In this document: piece by piece, positions 1-7,345 of the stretch
Numbering within the stretch: position 1 is the first letter of the stretch
How the letters are laid out: the number at the start of each line of letters is the position of its first letter
Assembly: GCA_023428265.1 (NCBI GenBank)
Contig: JAEYYW010000074.1
Span: 1 to 7,799 of the forward strand
Reading direction: 5' to 3'
Source: Bacillota bacterium
GTDB taxonomy: Bacteria > Bacillota > Clostridia > Christensenellales > UMGS416
Length of the DNA: 7,799 nt
Position numbers and translations under genes: made by a program
Notes under the pieces: generated by a model
Database searches by the model: none
What the model saw: the letters and a program-made list of their open reading frames with translations, nothing else
Told to the model about the DNA's origin: nothing

Positions 1-294
1 ATCACTCACACTGCTGCCGCCTTGGGAGTTGAACGAGACGGTAACTTGCTTTACAGTGACACTGCACTGTCCGACAAAATTGCCATCCCTGGTCATCGCC
101 CTAATGGTCACTGTACCAGGCGATACACCGGTAACCAGCCCATTGTTAACCGTTGCTATCTTACTGTTGCCGGATGACCACGCAACCATCTTGTCGCTTG
201 CGTTGTTGGGCTGGATACTGGCAAGTATTTGCTTGGTTGAACCGACATATATGGTGGTATTCGACACGTTCAGGGTGATTCCAGTGACCGGAAC
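1..294 (-). other. Big_2 Ig-like domain followed by the start of a Listeria-Bacteroides repeat
   Basis: Residues 1483-1565 read as a bacterial Ig-like Big_2 domain: VPVTGITLN at the start, a central AWSSGNSKIATV, then GLVTGVSPGTVTIRA and a final QCSVTV strand. This is the standard order of Big_2 signature motifs. Immediately after it, from about residue 1566, VTVSFNSQGGSSVSD matches the opening strand and glycine turn of the Listeria-Bacteroides (InlB B-repeat) domain, which the window cuts. These domains usually form the stalk of surface proteins, so more such repeats and a wall anchor probably follow. Confidence 0.85.
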
Positions 295-3200
295 AAACAC
301 CGGTGAGATGCCACAGGTATAATATCGGCCGTCGCTGCTCTTAAGAATTGCGGCGATTTCATTCCCATCATACTGCAGGTTTACGATAGTGTCATCGAGG
401 GTCAGTGTATAGAGCGCTTTTTGCGTGCTATACTCAAAGGCAGTTAGCATTCTTTCATTGCCAATATAGAAACGGTCAGAATCCTTATCAAAGCAGATGG
501 CAGTAAATGGCTTCCCCAGCGTCCCCCAGTACTGCATGTCTCCGGTTTGTGCGGACTTACTAACGAAAATGGTGCCAGCGCCATTAAAGATGAATTTACC
601 TTGTGGGTCGATTTTCATATAAGTGGACATGTCGTAATCGCCATGATAGGGGGAGCCATAATACTTCGTGATCAACCCATTGGAAATTTCAACCGCAGTA
701 ATGTCTCTTGGGGACAGCACTGTAGTAATCAGGTATATTTTATCGGAAGCAGGATTCCGTTCGACGTAGCATTCACAGAAAAATCGTTCCGCGAAGGATA
801 ATAACGCACCGGTATTCCCGTTATAACTGACGACGACCGACCATTGGGCAGATCCTGGAGCAAGGAAGAAATTACCCTTGCTGTCAACTTCAATGTCAAA
901 GGGATCCACGTCTGTGCTGAACAGGGCTTTCGTTGTGAATGTTGCTGTATCGATTACCGCCACTGCACCAAATCCGTCATTATTTCCATAATAAAGATGA
1001 CCGGTGCGCAGCAACGTTAGGTAAAGGTTTCCGTTGTGTATCGCGATGCGCTCGGCACGTACACTAAATGCCTTCTCAGTGATCTGACCAGTTGCCAGAT
1101 CGACCCTGTAGAGGCTCTTTCCATTCTCCGCGGTCAAATATTCCACCGCTCGGTCAGGGTCAAGCACAACATCCAATGGTGTAAATCCCAGGTTCAATCG
1201 GCCATCATTTGAAAGGGCATTGCCAGCGCGTTTTATCACAGTGATGTTATAAGCCTGCGAATGACCGCTGGCAGGGTTAGTCACCGTGACGATAAACTCG
1301 TTCTTACCGACTGAAAGCGGTTGGTGCCCAATGTCTCCGGCAACGACACAGCCTGGCAGGGCAGCAACCGCTGCAATATCCACACCTGTCTGTGAAGCCG
1401 GTACTTCACCGGTTTCTACCATTGGGCGCATAGGGTATAGCCCATCAATCACATCACCGTTGCACTTCACTGACTGTAACATTGTATCTGAATATGCCCA
1501 GCGAAACTGAAGATTCTCCTGGCTATTTTTTTGTGCCAGGTAGAGATTGCCTACCGAACCAAGCATGAACTGTGTCGGCGAAGGGTCTCCCCATGAGCGC
1601 TTGAATGAAAAAGTGGATGCATCGAAAACATTGATCACATAGGTCCCATCGCAATATATCTCATTGGTTAGCTGATCAACAACAAAACCATCAACGTTTG
1701 ACAGTGTTGTCTCCGGCACAAGGTCATATGCGGCATTGTTGCTGCAACGCATCACCGTGCCGTTTTTCAACAAAAGGTGCATCCCGTCGGGCATAATAGC
1801 AAAGGAACTTCCAGGGCAGTTGGTGTTGGACTTCACCAGTGTCAACTGGCCATCCTTGATCCGATAAGAAGAGATTTTATCGTTCGCAACATAGAGCAGG
1901 CCGTTTTCCTCATTGGGTTGCACATCCAGGATGGAATTTATCGCCTTGCTAAAAACCAGCGAATGATCAGTTCTTGAGTATGCTTTTATGACTGAGCTTG
2001 AAAAGGCATAGATTATGGTTTTATCCCCTCGTATGCCTGTGAAGGAAGTATCTACGTTAAACACATCACTTAAAGCAAATGTATCGGTATCAACGACTCC
2101 CACAGAACGGGTATTGGTCTTTGTATTATACATGGTGAGAAGGAGGGTGTTTCCTCCGTATCCCAGCTGTTCCGGTATCCCGGGCAAGGGAAGGACTGTA
2201 ACACCACCGGTGGCACCGTCAAACTTATATAAGAAAGATTTATCCGTTCCTATCATGTAGACAACCCCATTCGCTGACACTTGGGCTGTGGGTGTCAAGA
2301 ATGAAGGGTTGGTAGCAAACGTGTGATCATTGGTTTGCCTGTAGACGCGGACAGTGTACTCTTGCTTCACGCTTTTATCCAAAGCCTCTACACCGATCTT
2401 CACGGTTGCGCACGCGCCTTCATTCAACGAAATGGTCTTGCTCTGTACTTTTTCGCCATCAATAGTGATCATGGAGTTGTCATCCGCCGGTATCGGCTCG
2501 ATGCTTACTGCAGCATTATCAGCCAGCAAGATCAAGTTGTACTCCAGTGTGTCCTTATCAAAAGCAGGTGATAACGTTCCGGCAGATGTACGTATAGAGG
2601 ATAGGTCAACATCAAGATCACGAATGCTCAGGTTCCGAACATAATACTTCAGGCTGCTGCTCTTCTGCAACAAAGTGATCTTCTCATTGCGGAAGCAAAT
2701 GCTGATAATATCATCTGATACTGTGTAGAAATCCTTTAACTCGCGGCTGTCATAATAGTACGCGAATATCGTTTTACCGTTGGCTACATAGAAGGTATTG
2801 CTCGAAAGATCAAAGCACATCGAAGTGAACGCGGTGTTGAGTGTTCCATCGTAATTCATATCGCCGGCTTGCTCCGGTGCAGAGGTAAAAATGCACCCAG
2901 ACCCGTTAAAGATGTATTTACCGTCAGGCGATACTTTGATGTATGCACTCATGTTGTAGTCGCCATGGTAAATGCTATCGTATGCTTTTGTAATTATACC
3001 ACTGGATATTTCGTAAGCCGTTATATCGCTTGGGCTCACATTGCTCGTGACTGAATACAGTTTTCCCGAGACAGGATTCCCTTCTATATAGCTACGATAA
3101 TACAAGCTAGTGGCAGATAAGGACACTCCGGTGTTACCATCATAACTGGCAAGGTATGACCATTGGTTGGAACCAGGTGCCAAGTATATGTTACCGTCCT

Positions 3201-4740
3201 CGTCCGCCTCAATATCAAATGGGTCAATATTCGTATTAAAGATTGCATCCGTTTGAAATGTCCCAGTGTCAACAACCGCAACGGCACCATACCCCTTATT
3301 GGATGCGGAATATACGTGCCCTGTTCGCAGTAGCGTCACATATACTTTGCCATTCTTAACCGTTAACCGTTCAGCCGGCAGAGTGAATAACTTTTCAGTA
3401 ATTCCCCCCGTCTGTAAATCCAGTCGGAACAGGCTGTAACCATCGGCCGCTGTCAAATAGGCCACCGGTCTGTCAGGGTCGAGCGCGAAGTCCTCGGGAA
3501 TGAATCCCAAGTCCCCAAACCCGTTATACTCAGTTGCAGGGAAGTCCTTTGCCGCACGGTTGATTACAACGGTATAAGTCTGTGTGATCCCAGTCGATGG
3601 GTTCTTTACAGCGATGGAAAGCTTATTGTTTCCTACCGCCAACGGCATTAAGCCGACGTCGCCGGATACCTCTCCCCCAACCATGGCTGGTATGGCCGAA
3701 ACATCCACACTGGCTGTGGCATTGGACACCATAATATCATCGATGTTGAATTGCAAAGGATATAACTCGCTGATCGCATCGCCGTTGATCTTCATCGACT
3801 TCAGCAGAGCCCCGGGGTCTGTGGCACTAAAGACCAGGTTGTTTGTGGAGTCCCTTTGCGCAGTAATTAACCTGCCCGCGGAAAACAGAAGATACTCCGT
3901 CTTGCTTTTTTGCGGGATCACCCGAATCGGATTAAGCGTCGCAGAATCATATACCTGTATGAGTCTGTCTACAGCAACATACAACTCACCATTGCCAACA
4001 TCGGCAGATGTGGTGTTGCTGGCTGGCAATTTTGTTTTGTAGTTTAAGGCCTCATTTGCGTCCGAAGCGCAGGTCAAGACATAACCACTGCTGAGCACCA
4101 GGCTTTTCCCATCGGGCATGATAGAGATTTGAGTAGCCCCATATTTGCTGTTTGTCTTTACAAGAGAAATTACTCCATCTGTAATATTGAGACATGAAGT
4201 GGCATTGTTTTGAGCACTGTATAAGTTCCCATCCACGGGATTGCACTCAAGATCGTATAGATTGCTGATCATCACGGATGACAGGAAATTTCCAGAATAA
4301 TCATATACGCAGATTGTGTTGTTGCTATAGGCATAAATATAGTTTGCATCCGCCGTTATTCCCAAAATATCAATATTCACAGCAATCGTGCTGGATACCG
4401 TAAAAGATGCAGGGTCTACGATCGCAATAGCATCAGAGCCGTAATCAGGTGTACTAAGTGCGGTCAAGAGTAGGTGATTAATTATGGATATTTTCGTGGG
4501 TGAATATGGTAAATTCAGTATTTGAAATTCGCCTGTCTCCAGATCGGCCGCCACAAGCTGATTATTCTGGTTATCGGTAAGGAAAATCGTTTGATCGTCC
4601 GGAGAGGCAGCCGCATCGCTTGGTGTAAATAGAATGAGCGCCCCCAAAGGAGCAGATGGGGCACTCAAGGCACTAGATTGCATGAAGACAAAGATCAGGA
4701 CGAAAGCAACGATTGAAAAAATGCAAAATCTCTTGAACAT
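1..4740 (-). CDS. Large secreted multi-beta-propeller surface protein (C-terminus outside window)
   Basis: I translated the whole minus strand of this region in one frame: 1580 codons, no stop, running off the left edge, so the protein is partial at its C-terminus. The start is ATG at 4740, with GGAGG five bases upstream. Residues 1-27 form a signal peptide (K3 R4, a long hydrophobic core, cleavage probably after A24 or A27). Then come propeller A (about 33-310), cadherin-like linker c (311-397), propeller B (405-699), canonical cadherin-like domain C (700-801), propeller A' (806-1085), linker c' (1086-1172), propeller B' (1180-1478), a Big_2 Ig-like domain (1483-1565) and the first residues of a Listeria-Bacteroides repeat (from about 1566). 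Each propeller can be split by eye into seven blades of about 40 residues of YVTN/WD40-like type. No catalytic motif was seen. Adhesion, polymer binding or a structural cell-surface role is inferred. Anchoring modules such as SLH or LPXTG would lie beyond the window. Confidence 0.9.
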   Translation of the reverse strand, partial: MFKRFCIFSIVAFVLIFVFMQSSALSAPSAPLGALILFTPSDAAASPDDQTIFLTDNQNNQLVAADLETGEFQILNLPYSPTKISIINHLLLTALSTPDYGSDAIAIVDPASFTVSSTIAVNIDILGITADANYIYAYSNNTICVYDYSGNFLSSVMISNLYDLECNPVDGNLYSAQNNATSCLNITDGVISLVKTNSKYGATQISIMPDGKSLVLSSGYVLTCASDANEALNYKTKLPASNTTSADVGNGELYVAVDRLIQVYDSATLNPIRVIPQKSKTEYLLFSAGRLITAQRDSTNNLVFSATDPGALLKSMKINGDAISELYPLQFNIDDIMVSNATASVDVSAIPAMVGGEVSGDVGLMPLAVGNNKLSIAVKNPSTGITQTYTVVINRAAKDFPATEYNGFGDLGFIPEDFALDPDRPVAYLTAADGYSLFRLDLQTGGITEKLFTLPAERLTVKNGKVYVTLLRTGHVYSASNKGYGAVAVVDTGTFQTDAIFNTNIDPFDIEADEDGNIYLAPGSNQWSYLASYDGNTGVSLSATSLYYRSYIEGNPVSGKLYSVTSNVSPSDITAYEISSGIITKAYDSIYHGDYNMSAYIKVSPDGKYIFNGSGCIFTSAPEQAGDMNYDGTLNTAFTSMCFDLSSNTFYVANGKTIFAYYYDSRELKDFYTVSDDIISICFRNEKITLLQKSSSLKYYVRNLSIRDLDVDLSSIRTSAGTLSPAFDKDTLEYNLILLADNAAVSIEPIPADDNSMITIDGEKVQSKTISLNEGACATVKIGVEALDKSVKQEYTVRVYRQTNDHTFATNPSFLTPTAQVSANGVVYMIGTDKSFLYKFDGATGGVTVLPLPGIPEQLGYGGNTLLLTMYNTKTNTRSVGVVDTDTFALSDVFNVDTSFTGIRGDKTIIYAFSSSVIKAYSRTDHSLVFSKAINSILDVQPNEENGLLYVANDKISSYRIKDGQLTLVKSNTNCPGSSFAIMPDGMHLLLKNGTVMRCSNNAAYDLVPETTLSNVDGFVVDQLTNEIYCDGTYVINVFDASTFSFKRSWGDPSPTQFMLGSVGNLYLAQKNSQENLQFRWAYSDTMLQSVKCNGDVIDGLYPMRPMVETGEVPASQTGVDIAAVAALPGCVVAGDIGHQPLSVGKNEFIVTVTNPASGHSQAYNITVIKRAGNALSNDGRLNLGFTPLDVVLDPDRAVEYLTAENGKSLYRVDLATGQITEKAFSVRAERIAIHNGNLYLTLLRTGHLYYGNNDGFGAVAVIDTATFTTKALFSTDVDPFDIEVDSKGNFFLAPGSAQWSVVVSYNGNTGALLSFAERFFCECYVERNPASDKIYLITTVLSPRDITAVEISNGLITKYYGSPYHGDYDMSTYMKIDPQGKFIFNGAGTIFVSKSAQTGDMQYWGTLGKPFTAICFDKDSDRFYIGNERMLTAFEYSTQKALYTLTLDDTIVNLQYDGNEIAAILKSSDGRYYTCGISPVFVPVTGITLNVSNTTIYVGSTKQILASIQPNNASDKMVAWSSGNSKIATVNNGLVTGVSPGTVTIRAMTRDGNFVGQCSVTVKQVTVSFNSQGGSSVSD
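307..2301 (-). repeat. Internal super-repeat unit 2 (propeller A' - linker c' - propeller B')
   Basis: Residues about 814-1478 are the second copy of the A-c-B block. Propeller B' keeps the landmarks of B with offsets of 773-774 residues, and A' matches A with offsets of 775-776, so only a few single-residue gaps have arisen. The A/A' halves are more diverged than the B/B' halves. Unit 2 is followed by a Big_2 domain, whereas unit 1 is followed by a canonical cadherin-like domain. Confidence 0.88.
2338..2643 (-). other. Canonical cadherin-like beta-sandwich domain (C) between the two super-repeats
   Basis: Residues 700-801 of the surface protein match the typical cadherin-like beta-sandwich pattern of bacterial surface proteins (Pfam Cadherin-like_b type). 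An LSS start is followed by GTLSPAFDKDTLEYN (721-735), then ITIDGEKV in the middle and a closing strand QEYTVRVYR (793-801). The two other linkers, at residues about 311-397 and 1086-1172, end in similar YTVVINR and YNITVIKR strands but lack the GTLSPAF-type motif, so they are divergent members of the same fold. Confidence 0.8.
2626..4620 (-). repeat. Internal super-repeat unit 1 (propeller A - linker c - propeller B)
   Basis: Residues about 41-705 of the surface protein form the first copy of a block of about 665 residues that recurs 773-776 residues downstream. In an ungapped comparison of residues 411-528 with 1184-1301 I counted 74 of 118 identical positions. Shared landmarks include LDPDR, LLRTGH, DPFDIE, YHGDY, FNG and IMPDG. 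The nucleotide sequences also match in places but are clearly diverged, so this is an old duplication kept by selection, not a recent tandem copy or an assembly artefact. Confidence 0.88.
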
Positions 4741-4745
4741 GAATG

Positions 4746-4750
4746 CCTCC
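4746..4750 (-). promoter_or_regulatory. Ribosome binding site of the surface protein gene
   Basis: On the minus strand this reads GGAGG, five bases before the ATG at 4740. It fixes the start codon together with the signal peptide that follows at once. Confidence 0.75.
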
Positions 4751-4810
4751 ACGAACATCTCATATTACCAACCAACTTATTAACATAAGCATACGGAAGA
4801 GATTAATACC

Positions 4811-4839
4811 ATTATATATATATCACAAAATTATAGCAA
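4811..4839 (-). promoter_or_regulatory. Candidate sigma-A type promoter for the surface protein gene
   Basis: Read on the minus strand, TTGCTA (4834-4839) is followed after exactly 17 bases by TATAAT (4811-4816). The -10 is perfect and the -35 matches four of six bases. Transcription would begin near 4804, leaving a leader of about 64 bases. A second TATAAT (4830-4835) lies upstream but has no well-spaced -35. The site sits in an AT-rich stretch including a short TA run, so a chance match is possible. Confidence 0.5.
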
Positions 4840-4924
4840 CAAAAACAATAGCCAAGCTTTCTGTTTTGAGTTGGCAATATTGACAAGTAATCATTCTGTA
4901 CTCTATGCATGGAGAGGATGCACG

Positions 4925-4941
4925 CCAATGGTCACCATAGG
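4925..4941. promoter_or_regulatory. Operator-like imperfect palindrome upstream of the dynamin operon
   Basis: CCAATGGT-C-ACCATAGG is an inverted repeat with eight-base arms around a single central base and one mismatch. It ends six bases before the proposed -35 of the plus-strand promoter, a position suited to a dimeric activator or repressor. That it binds a regulator is inference from symmetry and position only. Confidence 0.35.
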
Positions 4942-4947
4942 CAAATA

Positions 4948-4976
4948 TTGACTGATATTGGACTATATGGTATTTT
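4948..4976 (+). promoter_or_regulatory. Candidate promoter of the dynamin operon
   Basis: TTGACT (4948-4953, five of six consensus bases) is followed after exactly 17 bases by TATTTT (4971-4976, four of six). Transcription would begin near 4983, giving a leader of only about 23 bases before the ATG at 5006. A perfect TTGACA at 4880-4885 lies upstream but has only a poor -10 (TATGCA, 18 bases away). Confidence 0.45.
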
Positions 4977-5005
4977 GTTATTGAGTTATATCAACGGCGG
5001 TTCGT

Positions 5006-6778
5006 ATGGATGATAGTTTCCGTGACATAGAGTTTGAGCTATATGGAAACCTTGTACAGATTCGGAACATACTGTCGTATTATGATACCCAGGATGACAT
5101 ATTAACAGAAATACAAAAGACAATCGCTCAAATAAAGTCAAAAACATACAATGTAGCCGTGATGGGCGAGTTTAAGCGCGGCAAATCCAGCCTCATCAAC
5201 GCCCTTTTGGGCCTGAATGTTTTGCCATCCGACGTTACCCCTACTACAGCCACAATCAACCGCATCACATTCGGCACGGAGCCAAAGGCAACCATTCATT
5301 TCATCGATGGCCGCAAGAACGATATCACCATCTCCGAGTTGCAGTCTTATGTCACAAAGCTGACGGAAGAAAACGAGAAGACTGCGCGTTCCATCCGGGA
5401 AGCGGTCATTTATTTTCCCACAGTCATCTGCCAGAATCATGTGGACATCATCGACACACCGGGGTTGAATGACGATGAGGATATGACGAGGACGACGATC
5501 AATATCCTCAACAACATTGATGCAGTCATCGTCACCATCTCCGCATTGTTTCCATACAGCGAAACGGAGAGAAAATTCGTCGCACAGCTCATCGGCAGCA
5601 GCGGCATCCGTAATATCATGTTTGTTGTAACCTTCATCGACCAGGTTGACGAGGAGGAGCTGCCCAAGCTGTTGCAGGGAATCCGGAATCGCATCAGCGT
5701 GATGACAAAAGAGGAACTCAGGGCCCGATTTGCAGGGCAACCGCAAGTCATTGAAAAAGGCGACGAGCTGCTTGATGAAAGCAACCTCAAGTTCTTCCAT
5801 GTGTCAGCGGTCCAGGCGCTGAAGTCCTTCCCCGGCAATGATCGCCGTCTGCTTGGGAAAAGCCGGTTCCCGGAGTTTAAAGAGGAGTTGTACAGAACAC
5901 TGACTGCGCAGCAGAGCGTGAACATCGTGGAAAAAACAGCATCGCTGACAGATTTGTCCTTGAAGCGGTTTGACTCGATTTATCACGAGAAGTTCAACAT
6001 CCTCTCCTCAAGGATTCAATGGCTCAAAACTGCCTTGGATCAGACCGGTCACTATTTCAGCGATCAGGCCATGCTGTTTCAAGCATACCGGCAGGGAAAA
6101 TCCACAACCATCTCTGCCCTGCTTGGCCGAGCCAGGCAGATTCACACGCATATGATCGGGTGCTTTATCGGGGAGCTGTCGAAGGTGAAGGTCAACGAGG
6201 CCTTCGTCATCCGGGCTGCAATCAGCGCGGGCAAAGCGTTATCAGAGCAATATGCCAGGGAGTTGGCGCTGAGAGACGCCGAAATGGTGCGGGGCATGTT
6301 TCTGGCGATTGGCAGGGAGCTGGCGGAGCGGCGCAGCCGCATGCTGTTGCAGTATGACGCGGCTGAGACCAGCGCTCATCACGAAAACACAGAGTCCTTC
6401 CTTTCGGAGTTTGAGAGAGAGTTGATGGCAATACCCCTGCCGTCGCTCAATTTAGCCGATGATTTCGTGCCAAAATGTGCCAACCTTGCCCACTGCAATG
6501 TCATTGAACACATCCGCACAACCGCTGCCAAGCCAATTGACACCTATCTTTCGCAGTTGGGAGGCACAATTGAAGCCTGTTGGTCGGTGTGCAACTCATA
6601 CATCCACTTTGACGACGGATGCGAAACGCAGATCACCGTAGACTTACGAAACTCCTTGAACACGGCGGAGACAGACATGCTGGTTTGCCAGTCCAACTAC
6701 AACCTCCACAAAAAAATGGTTGAGGATCTTGTCACCGGCACGGAAACGCTACTCGCCCAGTTCCGGCAAAGGAGGTAA
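5006..6778 (+). CDS. Bacterial dynamin-like GTPase, first of a pair
   Basis: This 590-residue protein belongs to the dynamin-like large GTPases, which hydrolyse GTP and bind, tubulate or fuse membranes by oligomerising. About 47 residues of helix precede the GTPase domain. G1 is GEFKRGKSS (54-62), G2 lies in PTTATIN (79-85), G3 is DTPGLND (150-156), and a VSA motif (266-268) fits G5. At the G4 position the sequence is TFIDQVD (209-215), lacking the usual lysine of (N/T)KxD. Residues about 285-590 are mostly predicted-helical by eye, as expected for a stalk. No obvious transmembrane helix is present, so membrane contact may need a partner or amphipathic segments. Six cysteines fall in the C-terminal 100 residues (491, 497, 525, 529, 539, 561). 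The ATG at 5006 has only a weak GGCGG site five bases upstream. The gene is the first of a three-gene operon. Family assignment is firm; the biological role is not. Confidence 0.9.
   Translation: MDDSFRDIEFELYGNLVQIRNILSYYDTQDDILTEIQKTIAQIKSKTYNVAVMGEFKRGKSSLINALLGLNVLPSDVTPTTATINRITFGTEPKATIHFIDGRKNDITISELQSYVTKLTEENEKTARSIREAVIYFPTVICQNHVDIIDTPGLNDDEDMTRTTINILNNIDAVIVTISALFPYSETERKFVAQLIGSSGIRNIMFVVTFIDQVDEEELPKLLQGIRNRISVMTKEELRARFAGQPQVIEKGDELLDESNLKFFHVSAVQALKSFPGNDRRLLGKSRFPEFKEELYRTLTAQQSVNIVEKTASLTDLSLKRFDSIYHEKFNILSSRIQWLKTALDQTGHYFSDQAMLFQAYRQGKSTTISALLGRARQIHTHMIGCFIGELSKVKVNEAFVIRAAISAGKALSEQYARELALRDAEMVRGMFLAIGRELAERRSRMLLQYDAAETSAHHENTESFLSEFERELMAIPLPSLNLADDFVPKCANLAHCNVIEHIRTTAAKPIDTYLSQLGGTIEACWSVCNSYIHFDDGCETQITVDLRNSLNTAETDMLVCQSNYNLHKKMVEDLVTGTETLLAQFRQRR
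6769..6776 (+). promoter_or_regulatory. Strong ribosome binding site overlapping the end of the first dynamin gene
   Basis: AAGGAGGT covers the last two arginine codons and the first base of the TAA stop of the first dynamin gene. It lies nine bases before the ATG at 6786 and six before a GTG at 6783. It supports a start here, not at in-frame ATG 6720, and suggests coupled translation of the two genes. Confidence 0.8.
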
Positions 6779-6785
6779 CCCGGTG

Positions 6786-7334
6786 ATGTATTGCACAAAA
6801 TGCGGCCATGCTGCCAAACCAGGAGCCAAATACTGCCTCATGTGCGGGAAGCAGCTGGCAGCTGAGACGATTGCGCAGGCTCCATCTCCTGCCCCTGAGC
6901 CTGTTGTGGTCCCGATTGCCGAGCCACCGCGGCCAAGAGCCTGCACCAAGTGCGGCGCGGAGTTGGTGAGTGATATTTTGTTCTGCCCCGCCTGCGGAAC
7001 GAAAAATTACGTCGCCCAACCGCATAAGGCAAGGAAAGGTGATCTGCTGATCGAGTTGGAGAACTGCAATTTGATCAAGCTGCAGATCTTGAAAAATCCG
7101 GGCACGCTCCTTTTGTATGATGACAAGCTCTGTTTCCGGGCAGCCACCGCCGGGAACAACCTTGTGATACCTTATGCTGATCTGGCCTCTGTGGCGGCGC
7201 AAAGCGGCATCAGCTACAAATATGGAATCAAGCTCAGCTCAACCACCGGCAAGATCTATCAGTTTTGCCTGCCGGAGTGTTATGCGGATAGTTATCCTTA
7301 TGTAATCAGTCTGATTCTGGATTATATACACTGA
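6786..7334 (+). CDS. Double zinc-ribbon protein with possible GRAM/PH-like C-terminal domain
   Basis: The 182-residue product has two zinc-ribbon cysteine quartets: C3-x2-C6 with C17-x2-C20, and C53-x2-C56 with C67-x2-C70. Each presumably binds one zinc ion. A proline-rich linker (about 31-51) separates them. The C-terminal part (about 85-182) has no cysteine quartet. Its pattern (GTLLLYDDKLCF at 106-117, IPYADLASV at 128-136, GIKLSSTTGKIYQF at 147-160, then a closing helix) resembles the strand order of GRAM/bacterial PH domains, which often bind lipids or proteins; this is a tentative reading. There is no signal peptide or membrane segment, so it should be cytoplasmic. I chose ATG 6786; GTG 6783 would add one residue and fits the ribosome binding site equally well. 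It starts seven bases after the first dynamin gene ends and its stop lies 11 bases before the second, so an adaptor or regulator of the GTPase pair is the natural guess. Confidence 0.85.
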   Translation: MYCTKCGHAAKPGAKYCLMCGKQLAAETIAQAPSPAPEPVVVPIAEPPRPRACTKCGAELVSDILFCPACGTKNYVAQPHKARKGDLLIELENCNLIKLQILKNPGTLLLYDDKLCFRAATAGNNLVIPYADLASVAAQSGISYKYGIKLSSTTGKIYQFCLPECYADSYPYVISLILDYIH

Positions 7335-7338
7335 GGAG
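7333..7338 (+). promoter_or_regulatory. Ribosome binding site overlapping the zinc-ribbon gene stop
   Basis: GAGGAG begins on the last two bases of the TGA stop of the zinc-ribbon gene. It is seven bases from ATG 7346 and four from ATG 7343, so the second of the two adjacent ATG codons is the better start. The overlap again suggests translational coupling. Confidence 0.65.
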
Positions 7339-7345
7339 CATTATG

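Larger units (their letters stand above)
4741..5005. other. Divergent intergenic region
   Basis: These 265 AT-rich bases separate the minus-strand surface protein gene from the plus-strand dynamin operon. They hold the candidate promoters for both directions and an imperfect palindrome. The hexamer ATATTG occurs three times (4877, 4945, 4955), twice within the similar strings GGCAATATTGAC and GGCAAATATTGAC. I saw no terminator hairpin with a T run and no convincing small gene. Confidence 0.7.

Noticed and set aside
29..4246. Several short plus-strand and minus-strand reading frames of 60-150 codons overlapping the surface protein gene
   Set aside because: They lie over a 1580-codon minus-strand frame with clear domains and internal repeats, encode no recognisable domain, and lack convincing ribosome binding sites.
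4813..4823. Short TA dinucleotide run as a repeat element
   Set aside because: It is only about five units long and is explained by an AT-rich promoter region.
4880..4909. Perfect TTGACA at 4880-4885 as the main promoter of the dynamin operon
   Set aside because: The best -10 at suitable spacing is TATGCA, only three of six bases; the pair at 4948-4976 is better overall.
4905..4940. An 11-residue leader peptide frame (ATG CAT GGA ... TAG) in the intergenic region
   Set aside because: It has no ribosome binding site, lies upstream of the better promoter and overlaps the palindrome; such a short frame is expected by chance.
5138..5925. Antisense reading frames of 220 and 162 codons opposite the GTPase domain of the first dynamin gene
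   Set aside because: The plus-strand frame has intact G1, G3 and other dynamin motifs. The antisense products are low-complexity (runs of D or S) and look like codon-bias shadows.
6720..6785. Upstream in-frame ATG at 6720 as the start of the zinc-ribbon gene
   Set aside because: It would overlap the dynamin gene by 59 bases, and the extra 22 residues resemble no domain. A strong AAGGAGGT site sits correctly for a start at 6783-6786, directly before the first zinc ribbon.
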